Source: Butyrivibrio sp. XPD2002 (GTDB lineage Bacteria; Bacillota; Clostridia; Lachnospirales; Lachnospiraceae). From it: a DNA stretch of 64,000 nucleotides. The stretch covers positions 434,001-498,000 of the forward strand of contig NZ_AUIY01000001.1 in NCBI RefSeq assembly GCF_000423945.1, read 5' to 3'. A program made the position numbers and the translations under genes. The notes beneath the pieces were generated by a model, which did no database searches, had not been told where the DNA came from, and worked only from the letters and a program-made list of their open reading frames with translations. This document shows positions 26,704-34,862 of this stretch, one piece after another. Numbering within the stretch: the first letter of the stretch is position 1; each line of letters begins with the position of its first letter.

Positions 26704-27787
26704 CACCTCCGCCTCTAGAGATTACAATCTCACCGGCATCCTCAAGCTTACGAATAACATTAACGATCTTCTGCTGTGCTTCCTCAACATCCTTCATACG
26801 AACAGGTCCCATGAAGTCCATATCCTCCTTGATCATCTGAGCAAGACGCTTAGACAGGTTGTTGAAGATAGCAGTCTGTACCTGTTCGGTAGATCCCTTA
26901 CATGCAAGACCAAGATCTGCATTATCAACGTCACGCAGCACTCGCTGAATAGCACGGTCGTCCAGAAGAAGGATATCCTCGAATACGAACATCTTCTTAC
27001 GGATCTCATCAGCAAGCTCAGGCTGCTCGATTTCCAAAGTTTCCATGATGTGCTTTTCTGTCGCACGGTCAACCGCATTGAGGATTTCAACAACAGCATC
27101 TACACCACCGACAACAGTGTAATCCTGGTTAACCAGTGATGAGAGTTTTGATTCAAGTACTCGCTCTACTTCCTTGATGGTATCAGGACTTGTACGGTCC
27201 ATGGTTGCGATACGTCTAGCAACATCAGCCTGTCTCTCAGGAGGCAGCGCACCAAGAATCATGGCACTCTGAGCTGAGGACATATAGGACATAACAAGGG
27301 CAATGGTCTGAGGATGCTCGTCCTGAATGAAGGTAAGGAGCTGTGAAGGATCAGCCTTACGAATAAACTCGAAGGGCTTAACCTGAAGAGATGCTGTCAG
27401 CTTACTGATAACATCCATCGCCTTATCTTCACCAAGGGCCTTCTCCAGAAGTTCCTTTGCATAGTTAATACCACCCTCAGCAATATACTGCTGAGCGAGG
27501 CAGATACCGTAGAACTCCTCTATAACCGCTTCCTTGATCTGTGGTGTTACACTTCTCGTGTTAGCGATTTCAAGAGTAAGCTCCTCTATTTCATCTTCCT
27601 TAAGATGTTTAAAAATTGCTGATGATTTTTCCGGTCCTAAGGCAATCAAAAGGATGGCTGCTTTCTGCGTACCTGAAAGATTCGCAGTAAGAGCCGGATC
27701 ATAATTACCCGCCGGTGGAAGTGCTCCAGCCGCACCTGCGCCGCCTTCTAACTCGTCATCATCAAACTCTTCGCCGTCAATAGCCAT
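26687..27787 (-). CDS. fliG: FliG, motor switch / torque ring protein
   Basis: A 366-residue C-ring protein. After an acidic Gly/Ala-rich extension of about 35 residues come the FliGN (SGTQKAAILLIALG), middle (EHPQTIALVMSYM, the EHPQ motif) and C-terminal domains (FVFEDILLLDDRAIQRVLRDVD) with the charged helix that meets MotA. It overlaps fliH by about 17 bases. The N-terminal extension is longer than in E. coli. Confidence 0.97.
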   Translation of the reverse strand: MAIDGEEFDDDELEGGAGAAGALPPAGNYDPALTANLSGTQKAAILLIALGPEKSSAIFKHLKEDEIEELTLEIANTRSVTPQIKEAVIEEFYGICLAQQYIAEGGINYAKELLEKALGEDKAMDVISKLTASLQVKPFEFIRKADPSQLLTFIQDEHPQTIALVMSYMSSAQSAMILGALPPERQADVARRIATMDRTSPDTIKEVERVLESKLSSLVNQDYTVVGGVDAVVEILNAVDRATEKHIMETLEIEQPELADEIRKKMFVFEDILLLDDRAIQRVLRDVDNADLGLACKGSTEQVQTAIFNNLSKRLAQMIKEDMDFMGPVRMKDVEEAQQKIVNVIRKLEDAGEIVISRGGGDDLVV

Positions 27788-27829
27788 GGTAATACTCCCC
27801 TCTGTGTATTTCTATCTACTCAGGTAAAA

Positions 27830-29482
27830 TTATAGCTCGTAGTCCTCCTTAAGCCAGTTGCGAAGAAGAATCGCAGCAGCTTCAGGGTTCTCCTCAATAA
27901 ATTTCTCAATAAGCTTCATGGTCTCGCTGCTCTCCTCCATGGTGATATCAGCAAGACTGTCCTCATCCTCCAGGAATTCTTCGGGCTGAGACTCAAGAAG
28001 CTCCTCAACTGAAAGCTCCTCAGGAAGAACCTCCTCCTCCTGCTCCTCAATCTCAATCTCTTCCTTCCTGGTTGTGATACTTCTCCAGATAACGAATCCG
28101 AGAAGACCAAGAATAAGCAGAATAAGAATGAGCTGCAACAGGTCTGCAAAGGTAATTCCCTTAGGCTCTGCATCAAAGAATTCAGGCTGGTTATAAGCAG
28201 TCATTGAAATATTGGCTGCTGAAATACCTGAAGCCTTAGCTACAATATTGATAGTGTCCTCAGAAACCTCTGTCTGAGTAACTCCGGTATTCTCCTTGAA
28301 TTCCTTCCAGGTCATATCGTTGTGATCAGAAGGATTATAATTATCTTCGTTATAAACCACATAGGTTGTGGCTGTTACGGAGATTGAGGATTCTTCGTAA
28401 TTAACCTTACCTGAAGGTGTATCAACTGTTGTGATCTCCTCGTTAGGCAGGTAGTCCTTGGACTCTTCCTCAATTGTAGATGATGAATTCTCATTATCCT
28501 GCAGCATGTATGAGGTCTCATCATCGTTATTGGTATCTGTTCCGGGAATACCGCTTGTTCCGTTTACATTGTTAGCGTTATAGCTGTCCTCATGACTAAG
28601 TACACCCTGTGTCTGGCCTTCAGCCGGTGTATAGGTATGAGTTGTTTTCTTTATATTTGAAAAATCAAGTACGAGGTTACTTGCCACCTCGATCTCGTTA
28701 TAGAGCTTTGTTCCACGAAGGACTCTTATTATCTCATTTCTTATCTGAGCTTCTGCCTTGGTCTTAGCAGTGAGCTGTGTGCTTGCAAGTCCTGCAGCGG
28801 ATGTATCCTCAGAGCCTGAGAACAGCATGTTACCTTCACTGTCCATAATAGTAATCTTCTCAGTGGTGTTGTTACCAAGTATAGTTGCCGTAGCCTTGGC
28901 AAGGTATGCTGCATTATCCTCGGTGAAAGCTTCAGGATCCTTTAATCTCAGGAAAATACTTGCTGAAGACTCTTCGTTTTTAGATAAAAGCGTTCCATCA
29001 TTTGTAGGTATATGAAGCTCAACCTTGGCACTGTCGATTGCATCGAATCGCTCTGAAAAGTCATGTCCCAGCTTATCCTCAAGATAAGCTATGTATTTCT
29101 TCTGTTTATCTGATTCTGTGGTTGAAAAGCTTCCGTTTGTTACATTGTCAATGCTATAAGGCTCTGCCTGAATATTGTTTGTTGCAAGCAAAAGAGATGC
29201 ACTGGTCTTATCCTCCGCCAAAACGTCGAATTTAAGCGCATCATCTGACATCCTGTATCTGATACCATTTTCATCAAAAAGCTCAATAATCTCATTGGAT
29301 TGTTTGAGCGAATCCGCTGTAGCAATCGGTACATACTGAGGCTGATTAAACACCGTGACCAAAATGATAACCGTAAAGGCCACGGCAGCAAGTCCTGCCC
29401 CTATAAGCGTCTTCTGTCTGATTGTAAAACGATTCCACCACTCAAGAACCCTGTCCCTGAGTCCCAAAAGACGTTCTCGCAT
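27830..29482 (-). CDS. fliF: FliF, MS-ring protein
   Basis: A 550-residue MS-ring protein with N-terminal (about 28-48) and C-terminal (about 440-460) membrane helices around periplasmic ring-building motifs (YscJ-like region about 48-215, with ...ENGIRYRM and DSAKVELHIPTNDGTL). The C-terminal tail ENPEAAAILLRNWLKEDYEL is the FliG-binding helix. Length is normal. The gap to fliE contains a 49-bp dispersed repeat, listed separately. Confidence 0.96.
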   Translation of the reverse strand: MRERLLGLRDRVLEWWNRFTIRQKTLIGAGLAAVAFTVIILVTVFNQPQYVPIATADSLKQSNEIIELFDENGIRYRMSDDALKFDVLAEDKTSASLLLATNNIQAEPYSIDNVTNGSFSTTESDKQKKYIAYLEDKLGHDFSERFDAIDSAKVELHIPTNDGTLLSKNEESSASIFLRLKDPEAFTEDNAAYLAKATATILGNNTTEKITIMDSEGNMLFSGSEDTSAAGLASTQLTAKTKAEAQIRNEIIRVLRGTKLYNEIEVASNLVLDFSNIKKTTHTYTPAEGQTQGVLSHEDSYNANNVNGTSGIPGTDTNNDDETSYMLQDNENSSSTIEEESKDYLPNEEITTVDTPSGKVNYEESSISVTATTYVVYNEDNYNPSDHNDMTWKEFKENTGVTQTEVSEDTINIVAKASGISAANISMTAYNQPEFFDAEPKGITFADLLQLILILLILGLLGFVIWRSITTRKEEIEIEEQEEEVLPEELSVEELLESQPEEFLEDEDSLADITMEESSETMKLIEKFIEENPEAAAILLRNWLKEDYEL

Positions 29483-29513
29483 ACTAAACTCCTCCCAAAA
29501 CTTCTAAAAAGAC

Positions 29514-29562
29514 CCCTCATCCGTCAGCTTCGCTGACACCTTCTCCCTTGGGAAGAAGGCTT
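29514..29562. repeat. 49-bp dispersed repeat, copy 1 (between fliE and fliF)
   Basis: 43 of 49 bases match the copy at 59575-59623. The unit has two small dyads (GTCAGCttcGCTGAC and CCTTCTCCC..GGGAAGAAGG) and resembles REP-like elements of Lachnospiraceae genomes. It lies within the operon without disrupting a gene. Confidence 0.85.
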
Positions 29563-29568
29563 TAATTA

Positions 29569-29910
29569 CTAAATCTGCATCTGCATTATTTCTTTGTATG
29601 CAGCAAGCATTTTATCACGAACCGCAATGGTGTACTGCAGCGCTGTCTCAGCCTTCTGCAGTGCTATAGCCAGATCGTGTGTATTATCTGTCTCGCCAAG
29701 AGACCACTTGATCTCTTCGTTCTCAGCATCGGACAGATAAGCATTTGTCGTATTTATATTCTCAACTGCTCTGGTAAAAAAATTGGTGAAGGATCCGTCA
29801 TTTCCAAATCTGTCCCCAAGAGGATTGGAAACTCTTGAATTAGCCTTCTCTGCATTTCTTATAGCAGTTGAATGTACATTTCTGATCTGACTGATATCAA
29901 CATCTGCCAT
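29569..29910 (-). CDS. fliE: FliE, MS ring-rod junction protein
   Basis: A 113-residue protein with the C-terminal FliE signature: ALQKAETALQYTIAVRDKMLAAYKEIMQMQI. FliE connects the MS ring and rod and is one of the first exported proteins. Order flgB-flgC-fliE-fliF is standard. The start ATG has a GGGGG ribosome site. Confidence 0.95.
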   Translation of the reverse strand: MADVDISQIRNVHSTAIRNAEKANSRVSNPLGDRFGNDGSFTNFFTRAVENINTTNAYLSDAENEEIKWSLGETDNTHDLAIALQKAETALQYTIAVRDKMLAAYKEIMQMQI

Positions 29911-29964
29911 TTATATCCCCCCCTTAAACTTTTAACAAGGAAGTTATGCTCTTACTAAGTTCTC

Positions 29965-30423
29965 TTAACCCTGAGCTATAGATAATCCCTGCCCCATCAG
30001 GTACTTACTTGATGAAAAGGCTGTAGCGTTAGCTTCATAGCCTCTCTGTGCATCAATAAGGTTCGTCATCTCTGTCACTATATCAACATTCGGATAAGTA
30101 ACATATCCGAACTCGTCTGCATCAGGATGTGACGGATCATATACCATCTTATAATCCGTCCAGGTATCGTCCTTAACAGATGACACCTTAACACCTCGTC
30201 CACTGTAGTGGTCGAGTCTCTCATTGAGAATCTTTGAAAAAGGTGTCTGCATACCCTTTTCAGAAAAGGTTACAACTTTTCTCGTATAAACATCGCCTGT
30301 AGCATCACGTGTAGTGTTGGCATTGGCAATGTTCTGTGAGATTATATCCATGCGGAATCTCTCCGCAGTCATTCCGGATGAATTAATGTTAAAGGAATCA
30401 AAAATGTTACCAGTACTGATCAT
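29965..30423 (-). CDS. flgC: FlgC, proximal rod protein
   Basis: A 152-residue rod protein with the Flg_bb_rod motif near the start (GMTAERFRMDIISQNIANANTTR) and the C-terminal Flg_bbr helix (VTEMTNLIDAQRGYEANATAF). Length is typical. It lies 13 bases after flgB. Confidence 0.97.
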   Translation of the reverse strand: MISTGNIFDSFNINSSGMTAERFRMDIISQNIANANTTRDATGDVYTRKVVTFSEKGMQTPFSKILNERLDHYSGRGVKVSSVKDDTWTDYKMVYDPSHPDADEFGYVTYPNVDIVTEMTNLIDAQRGYEANATAFSSSKYLMGQGLSIAQG

Positions 30424-30436
30424 AAGCTACACCCCA

Positions 30437-30829
30437 TTATCCTTTCATTGCATTCTGAAGGTTGGTAAACTCTGACTTGATACCAAGCATAACGCCCTGA
30501 TACTTGATCTGGTTAGCTGCAAGTGTAACGTTCTCGGTATCGATGTCCACGTTATTGCCATCCATTCTGTATGAGAAATTGGAATAGTCTGTATAAGGTC
30601 TTGGCTTAAGTCTGCTGATCTTAAGTCCTGCAACCTTAGCATCCATGGTCTTATACCTTGAATTACCAAGCGCACGCTCAAGCTCTCTTTCGAATGCAAC
30701 ATCCTGTCTCTTGTAATTAGGCGTATTTACATTCGCAAGGTTATTAGACAGAACCTCATTCCTTATCCATGAAGCATCTGCCGTCTTATCCAGTACATTA
30801 ATGTAATCAAATGCATTGCTATTGATCAT
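30437..30829 (-). CDS. flgB: FlgB, proximal rod protein, first gene of the flagellar operon
   Basis: A 130-residue rod protein with RNEVLSNNLANVNTPNYKRQDV near the N-terminus and a C-terminal helix typical of FlgB. I place the start at the ATG at 30829 because GGGGGAG lies six to seven bases upstream; a start seven codons earlier has no such site. It is the promoter-proximal gene of the operon, about 57 bases after the inferred transcription start. Confidence 0.95.
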   Translation of the reverse strand: MINSNAFDYINVLDKTADASWIRNEVLSNNLANVNTPNYKRQDVAFERELERALGNSRYKTMDAKVAGLKISRLKPRPYTDYSNFSYRMDGNNVDIDTENVTLAANQIKYQGVMLGIKSEFTNLQNAMKG

Positions 30830-30892
30830 ATTTTTCTCCCCCGTAAACAAACGAAGTGGGCAAGCATAATGAACCTTTTAACCCTTATTTAC

Positions 30893-30921
30893 ATATTAAA
30901 ATGAAATTTATCAAATTACAA
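30893..30921 (-). promoter_or_regulatory. Putative promoter of the flagellar operon
   Basis: On the minus strand TTGTAA (30921-30916), 17 bases, TAATAT (30898-30893). Both boxes match sigma-A consensus at four of six positions. No better sigma-A or sigma-28 candidate was seen in the gap. Confidence 0.5.
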
Positions 30922-31007
30922 GTGATTTGAGGTAAAAACACACTTTATATTGTGTTTTTTAACCCAAGCTGATACAAGTATTAGTTTTCTCATCAGGTCC
31001 TTATTAA

Positions 31008-31046
31008 AAAATGAGGGATCTATCCAAAAAAGATAAATCCCTTCAT
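31008..31046 (-). terminator. Rho-independent terminator after codY
   Basis: Minus-strand transcript GAAGGGATTTATC / GGATAGATCCCTC hairpin with a TTTTTT-rich loop, followed by ATTTTTTAAT. It separates codY from the flagellar operon. Confidence 0.8.
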
Positions 31047-31115
31047 CACCACCGTCCTATATAATGTTTCGGAGCATAAGCCGGATCATATTAGACAGTT
31101 CACAGAATGTTCAAG

Positions 31116-31130
31116 CATTTTCGCAAAATT
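31116..31130. promoter_or_regulatory. CodY-box-like site at the 3' end of codY
   Basis: The 15-mer at 31116-31130 matches the CodY consensus AATTTTCWGAAAATT at 12 of 15 positions. It lies three bases past the codY stop and about 195 bases before the flgB promoter. A functional link to flagellar control is a guess. Confidence 0.35.
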
Positions 31131-31132
31131 CC

Positions 31133-31912
31133 TTACATCTGAGACTTTAATTTCTTGATCTCATCGAATACCACATCATTCAGAACCTTGATATATGTTC
31201 CCTTCATTCCTGAAGATCTGGATTCGATTACTCCGGCACTTTCAAACTTTCTAAGAGCATTGACGATAACGCTTCTTGTGATGCCAACCCTGTCAGCAAT
31301 CTTACTTGCTACAAGTACGCCCTCCATGCCATTTAATTCATCGAATATATGAATGATAGCTTCCATCTCTGAGAATGAAAGTGTTCCAATGGCAGATTTT
31401 ACAACTGCAAGCTTTCTGCTCTCCTCAGCACTCTCCTCATTAACAGCTCTTAGCATCTCAAGACCAACAACTGTTGTGCCATATTCGCATAGAATTATGT
31501 CGTCAATGTCATAGGGTTCATCGCATTTATAGATAAAAAGAGTTCCAAGTCTTTCACCGGCAATCTCAATAGGTGTGATAATTGCCTGATATCTTCTCAT
31601 ATCAACGTCTTCAAATCCAAGTGTTTCGAGATTGACATTTTCTTTGGTGGACAAAACCGTAAGAAGTCTCTCGTTAAGCATCGGGTCGATAAAGCTGCCC
31701 ACATCATCAACAAGCATCTCGCCAAGTGAGTCAACAGCCTTAGCCTCACCTATTCCGAGAACCTTTCCCTTTCTGCTTATAACAAGCATGTTAGAATTTA
31801 GTATTTCACATAACACCGAGCAAATGTCATTAAAAACCACCTTGCCGGAATTACTGTTGTGTAGAAGTTTACCAATTTTTCTGGTTTTGTCCAAAAGCTG
31901 TACGCTACTCAT
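31133..31912 (-). CDS. codY: CodY, GTP/branched-chain amino acid-sensing repressor
   Basis: A 259-residue global repressor of Firmicutes that binds DNA when GTP and Ile/Leu/Val are plentiful. N-terminal GAF ligand domain (about 1-155), long helix, then a C-terminal winged HTH with ASKIADRVGITRSVIVNALRKFESAGVIESRS. Size is exactly that of Bacillus CodY. It lies downstream of topA and upstream of flgB as in many Firmicutes. A promoter with extended -10 precedes it, and a weak CodY-like box sits in its leader. Confidence 0.97.
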   Translation of the reverse strand: MSSVQLLDKTRKIGKLLHNSNSGKVVFNDICSVLCEILNSNMLVISRKGKVLGIGEAKAVDSLGEMLVDDVGSFIDPMLNERLLTVLSTKENVNLETLGFEDVDMRRYQAIITPIEIAGERLGTLFIYKCDEPYDIDDIILCEYGTTVVGLEMLRAVNEESAEESRKLAVVKSAIGTLSFSEMEAIIHIFDELNGMEGVLVASKIADRVGITRSVIVNALRKFESAGVIESRSSGMKGTYIKVLNDVVFDEIKKLKSQM

Positions 31913-31925
31913 GAAAAAATTCTCC

Positions 31926-31940
31926 TTTTATCTGAAAACG
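31926..31940. promoter_or_regulatory. Weak CodY-box-like site in the codY leader
   Basis: 10 of 15 positions match the CodY consensus, including the core TCTGAAAA. It lies between the inferred transcription start (about 31970) and the codY ATG, a place suited to autoregulation by roadblock. Confidence 0.3.
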
Positions 31941-31976
31941 TTAACAAAAATACATGAATCTACTACAACTAATGCG

Positions 31977-32005
31977 ATTGTAACATATAATATAGACTAC
32001 ATCAA
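31977..32005 (-). promoter_or_regulatory. codY promoter
   Basis: Minus strand: -35 TTGATG (32005-32000), 17 bases, -10 TACAAT (31982-31977) with an extended TGT before it. The AAAGGAGA ribosome site and ATG follow about 55 bases later. Confidence 0.7.
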
Positions 32006-32080
32006 AGAGATTTGTGCATCTTTTAATTAAAATTTAATGAATAGTTGATACAATATATATTATTCAAACCTGAACACCAA

Positions 32081-32122
32081 TATAAAAAGCAGATGCCGTC
32101 TTTTTATCCGCACATCTGCTTT
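32081..32122 (-). terminator. Terminator after topA
   Basis: Minus-strand hairpin AAAGCAGATG (from 32122) / CATCTGCTTT (to 32086) followed by TTATA. It separates topA from codY. Confidence 0.8.
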
Positions 32123-32149
32123 AGTATTTTTAAGTGATTTTATGTATTT

Positions 32150-34243
32150 TTATTCTTCGTCTTCCTTGTTGTGGTCAATAATATTGCCGCACTCAGGATC
32201 ATTACATACAAGCTTGTTATTCTTGATAAGCATCAGACCGCCACACTTAGGGCATGCCTTCTTGGAAGGTCTCTGCCATACCATGAAGTCACAATCAGGA
32301 TTATCAATACATCCGTAGTAGAGACGACCCTTTCTAGTTCTCTTAAGGACGATATCCTTACCACACTTAGGACAGGAAACGCCGGTCTTTTCATAATAAG
32401 GCATTGTGTTTCTGCACTCCGGGAAACCGGGACATGCAAGAAACTTTCCGTGAGGTCCGTACTTGATTACCATGTTGCGTCCGCAGTTCTCGCAGACTAC
32501 ATCGGTTGCCTCATCCTGGATTTCAACCTTCTCTATCTCCTTCTGAGCCTTCTCAACTGCATCGGCAAGATCAGGATAGAAGTTCTCAACGATTGTCTTC
32601 CACTTAACGTCACCCTCTGCAACGCCATCAAGAAGTGTCTCCATGTTTGATGTGAAGCTTACGTCAACGATCTGAGGGAATGCCTCGTTCATCATCTTGT
32701 TAACTGCTTCTCCAAGCTCTGTCACATAGAGATTCTTGTTTTCCTTGGTTATATAATGTCTTGCAAGGATAGTTGTGATCGTAGGTGCATAGGTACTGGG
32801 TCTTCCGATTCCAAGCGCCTCTAGATCGTGAACGAGTGAAGCCTCTGTGTAGTGAGGTGCAGGCTGTGTAAAGTGCTGCTTCTCCTCGAACTCCTGAAGC
32901 TCAAGCTCTGAGTTCTCATCTATTCTCTTTGCAAGTGTATTCTTCTCGATCTGATCATCTTCATCGGTGTAAACATTCATGAAACCGTCGAAGATTGTTC
33001 TGGATGCAGCGACTGTAAAACGATGATCGCCAGCATCAATTTTTACTGAAGTTGTCTCATACTTGGCAGCTGCCATTCTGCTGGCCATGAATCTGCGCCA
33101 GATAAGCTGGTAGAGACGGAACTGATCGCGGCTAAGGAATTCCTTAACAGCAACCGGTGTGTTATTTACATCAGTAGGTCTGATTGCTTCGTGCGCATCC
33201 TGGATCTTAGCTCCTGCCTTAGCACCGGGTGTCTTCTCAGCAAGATACTCATCACCGAATGCATCAGATATATACTTAGCAGCTGAAGCCTGTGCCTCAT
33301 CAGAAATACGTGTGGAATCTGTACGAAGGTAGGTAATAAGTCCGACTGTTCCGGCCTTACCCATGTCGATTCCTTCATAGAGCTGCTGCGCTGTTCTCAT
33401 AGTCTTCTGAGTTGAGAAATTGAGAGCCTTTGAAGCCTCCTGCTGAAGTGTTGATGTTGTAAAGGGAAGCGGAGCCTTCTTGGAACGCTCGCCCTTCTTA
33501 ATCTCTGAAATCTTAAACTTTTTGCCCTTAAGGTCCTTTAAAATCTCATCGAGCTCTGCCTTTGATGCTATCTCAGCTTTCTTGCCATCTTTTCCGTAGT
33601 AATGCGCTACGATGGGCTTCTTCTCACCCTTTACCTTAAGTGTAGCATCAAGTGACCAGTATTCCTGAGGAATGAAGGAATTGATCTCATCCTCTCTGTC
33701 ACAAATAATTCTAAGTGCAACTGACTGCACACGGCCCGCGCTGAGGCCTCTCTTAATCTTCTCCCAAAGGAGTGGTGATATCTGGTAACCAACCATTCTG
33801 TCGAGAACTCGTCTGGCCTGCTGAGCATCAACAAGGTTCATGTCAATGTCTCTGGGATGCTTCATAGCTTCCTTAACAGCAGACTGAGTGATCTCGTTAA
33901 ATGTCACTCTTGAAAAACGATCCTTGGCATTCTCAAGCTTAAGTGCTGTCATAAGATGCCATGAAATAGCTTCACCCTCGCGGTCAGGGTCAGTTGCGAG
34001 ATAAATATGGTCAGCGTTTTTCGCTGCCTTTCTCAAAGCCGCAAGTACGTCCCCCTTACCTCTTATGGTGATGTACTTAGGTTCAAAATCATGTTCAACA
34101 TCAATTCCCATCTGGCTTCTGGGAAGGTCGCGAACGTGTCCGTTACTTGCTGCCACTTCGTATCCATTGCCCAGGAATTTCTTAATTGCCTTCACCTTTG
34201 TAGGTGACTCAACGATTAGTAAGTTCTTTTTCTTTGTTGCCAT
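32150..34243 (-). CDS. topA: TopA, DNA topoisomerase I
   Basis: A 697-residue type IA topoisomerase that relaxes negative supercoils. N-terminal Toprim (KKNLLIVESPTKVKAIKKFL; DPDREGEAISWHL), catalytic Tyr in GLITYLRTDSTRIS, and three C-terminal four-Cys zinc ribbons (CENCG..CPGFPEC, CPKCG..CIDNPDC, CPKCG..CNDPEC). I chose the ATG at 34243 because homology begins there and a GAGGGG site precedes it; the frame stays open for another 98 codons upstream by chance. A promoter and hairpins lie upstream. It is monocistronic. Confidence 0.97.
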   Translation of the reverse strand: MATKKKNLLIVESPTKVKAIKKFLGNGYEVAASNGHVRDLPRSQMGIDVEHDFEPKYITIRGKGDVLAALRKAAKNADHIYLATDPDREGEAISWHLMTALKLENAKDRFSRVTFNEITQSAVKEAMKHPRDIDMNLVDAQQARRVLDRMVGYQISPLLWEKIKRGLSAGRVQSVALRIICDREDEINSFIPQEYWSLDATLKVKGEKKPIVAHYYGKDGKKAEIASKAELDEILKDLKGKKFKISEIKKGERSKKAPLPFTTSTLQQEASKALNFSTQKTMRTAQQLYEGIDMGKAGTVGLITYLRTDSTRISDEAQASAAKYISDAFGDEYLAEKTPGAKAGAKIQDAHEAIRPTDVNNTPVAVKEFLSRDQFRLYQLIWRRFMASRMAAAKYETTSVKIDAGDHRFTVAASRTIFDGFMNVYTDEDDQIEKNTLAKRIDENSELELQEFEEKQHFTQPAPHYTEASLVHDLEALGIGRPSTYAPTITTILARHYITKENKNLYVTELGEAVNKMMNEAFPQIVDVSFTSNMETLLDGVAEGDVKWKTIVENFYPDLADAVEKAQKEIEKVEIQDEATDVVCENCGRNMVIKYGPHGKFLACPGFPECRNTMPYYEKTGVSCPKCGKDIVLKRTRKGRLYYGCIDNPDCDFMVWQRPSKKACPKCGGLMLIKNNKLVCNDPECGNIIDHNKEDEE

Positions 34244-34304
34244 TAAATGTGCCCCTCTTACATTAATTAGTAGAAACTCGATTTCGAGCTTATCATAGTT
34301 TTGA

Positions 34305-34333
34305 AATATACACCATATTTTTGGGCAATGCAA
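34305..34333 (-). promoter_or_regulatory. topA promoter
   Basis: Minus strand: TTGCAT (34333-34328), 17 bases, TATATT (34310-34305). Start of transcription would be about 55 bases before the topA ATG. Confidence 0.65.
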
Positions 34334-34398
34334 CATGATTTTTTTACAAAGTGCCAAAAAGAAGCAATAACGTATATAGGAAGGAACACTGTTTTTGC

Positions 34399-34426
34399 AA
34401 TCGAGCAGGCTGACTCCTACTCGATT
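34399..34426. repeat. 11-bp hairpin (AATCGAGYAGG) upstream of topA
   Basis: AATCGAGCAGG (34399-34409) pairs with CCTACTCGATT (34416-34426), with one G-U or mismatch, around a six-base loop. Next to it lie a GCAC/GTGC dyad (about 34441-34456) and an ACCGGCAA.../...TTGCCGGT stem (34469-34512). The cluster looks like a folded RNA or a dispersed element; not a terminator, as no T-run follows. Confidence 0.5.
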
Positions 34427-34521
34427 TCGCACACGAACATTCCGCACTTCGTGCTCCATGTTCTTACAACCGGCAAATGAATTTGTATGCAAGCATCCAT
34501 TCGCTTGCCGGTCTTGTGCAA

Positions 34522-34557
34522 CAAAATAAACGGGCACCGATCCTTCGATCAGTGCCC
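34522..34557 (-). terminator. Terminator of the unannotated minus-strand unit
   Basis: Minus-strand hairpin GGGCACtGATC gaag GATCgGTGCCC (34557-34532) followed by GTTTATTTTGTT. No annotated minus-strand gene ends here except the 49-codon ORF, which supports its being a real transcript. Confidence 0.75.
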
Positions 34558-34607
34558 TCTAGTTCTGAATTTCCAATGGACTTGTTCTCCTTTTCTGTTT
34601 TTTTATA

Positions 34608-34757
34608 TCAACGAATCTTCCAACCAAAATCATGTTGCGCATCATGATCTTTTTTGACTACCGGCATCCATATTACTCGCCGTTCATGTAGTCCAATTGA
34701 TTCGTTAGAAAAATAATGAATAGCAGGATCGAATTGGTGAAGCACACGCCGCCTCAT
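34608..34757 (-). CDS. Small ORF, 49 aa, unknown function
   Basis: ATG at 34757 preceded by AGGGGTGAG, 50 codons including TGA. The protein starts MRRRVLHQFDPAIHYFSNE, is basic, has Trp at two places (VIWMPVV and FGWKIR), and has no membrane segment. I do not recognise it. Upstream are a near-consensus promoter (34863-34891) and a hairpin-rich leader of about 100 bases, and downstream a terminator (34522-34557), so the unit is complete on the minus strand. The ribosome site can pair within a GGTGA/TCACC stem. It may be a leader peptide, small regulator, toxin, or a chance ORF in a non-coding RNA. Confidence 0.45.
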   Translation of the reverse strand: MRRRVLHQFDPAIHYFSNESIGLHERRVIWMPVVKKDHDAQHDFGWKIR

Positions 34758-34818
34758 CTCACCCCTATTCGCAAAACAGATAAAACTCTGTTCTTACTTA
34801 GGTAAAGCACACGCTACC
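34736..34818 (-). ncRNA. Leader with tandem hairpins sharing a 10-base loop
   Basis: Two 18-base elements, GGTGAAGCACACGCCGCC (34736-34753) and GGTAAAGCACACGCTACC (34801-34818), match at 15 of 18 positions. Their differing bases keep pairing on the plus strand (GGTA/TACC to GGTG/CGCC), while the shared loop AAGCACACGC is identical. Between them is an AACAGA/TCTGTT hairpin (34775-34792), and a GAGCA/TGCTC hairpin lies at 34831-34846. The promoter is on the minus strand, where the second stem keeps only three of four pairs. Confidence 0.5.
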
Positions 34819-34862
34819 TTTGCTACTACTGAGCATTTATCTGCTCGTCTGTTGGTAATATG

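Larger units (their letters stand above)
30830..31132 (-). other. 303-bp codY-flgB intergenic region
   Basis: Read from codY towards flgB it contains a CodY-box-like sequence (31116-31130), the codY terminator (31008-31046), a second AT-rich hairpin with T-runs on both strands (about 30945-30963), and the flgB promoter (30893-30921). No ORF was seen. Confidence 0.6.

Noticed and set aside
30850..31000. Sigma-28 promoter for the flagellar operon
   Set aside because: No TAAA-N15-GCCGATAA-like pair was found; the sigma-A-like boxes fit better.
34244..34537. Upstream extension of topA by 98 codons
   Set aside because: Homology to TopA starts at MATKKK; a ribosome site is next to that ATG and a promoter lies inside the extension.
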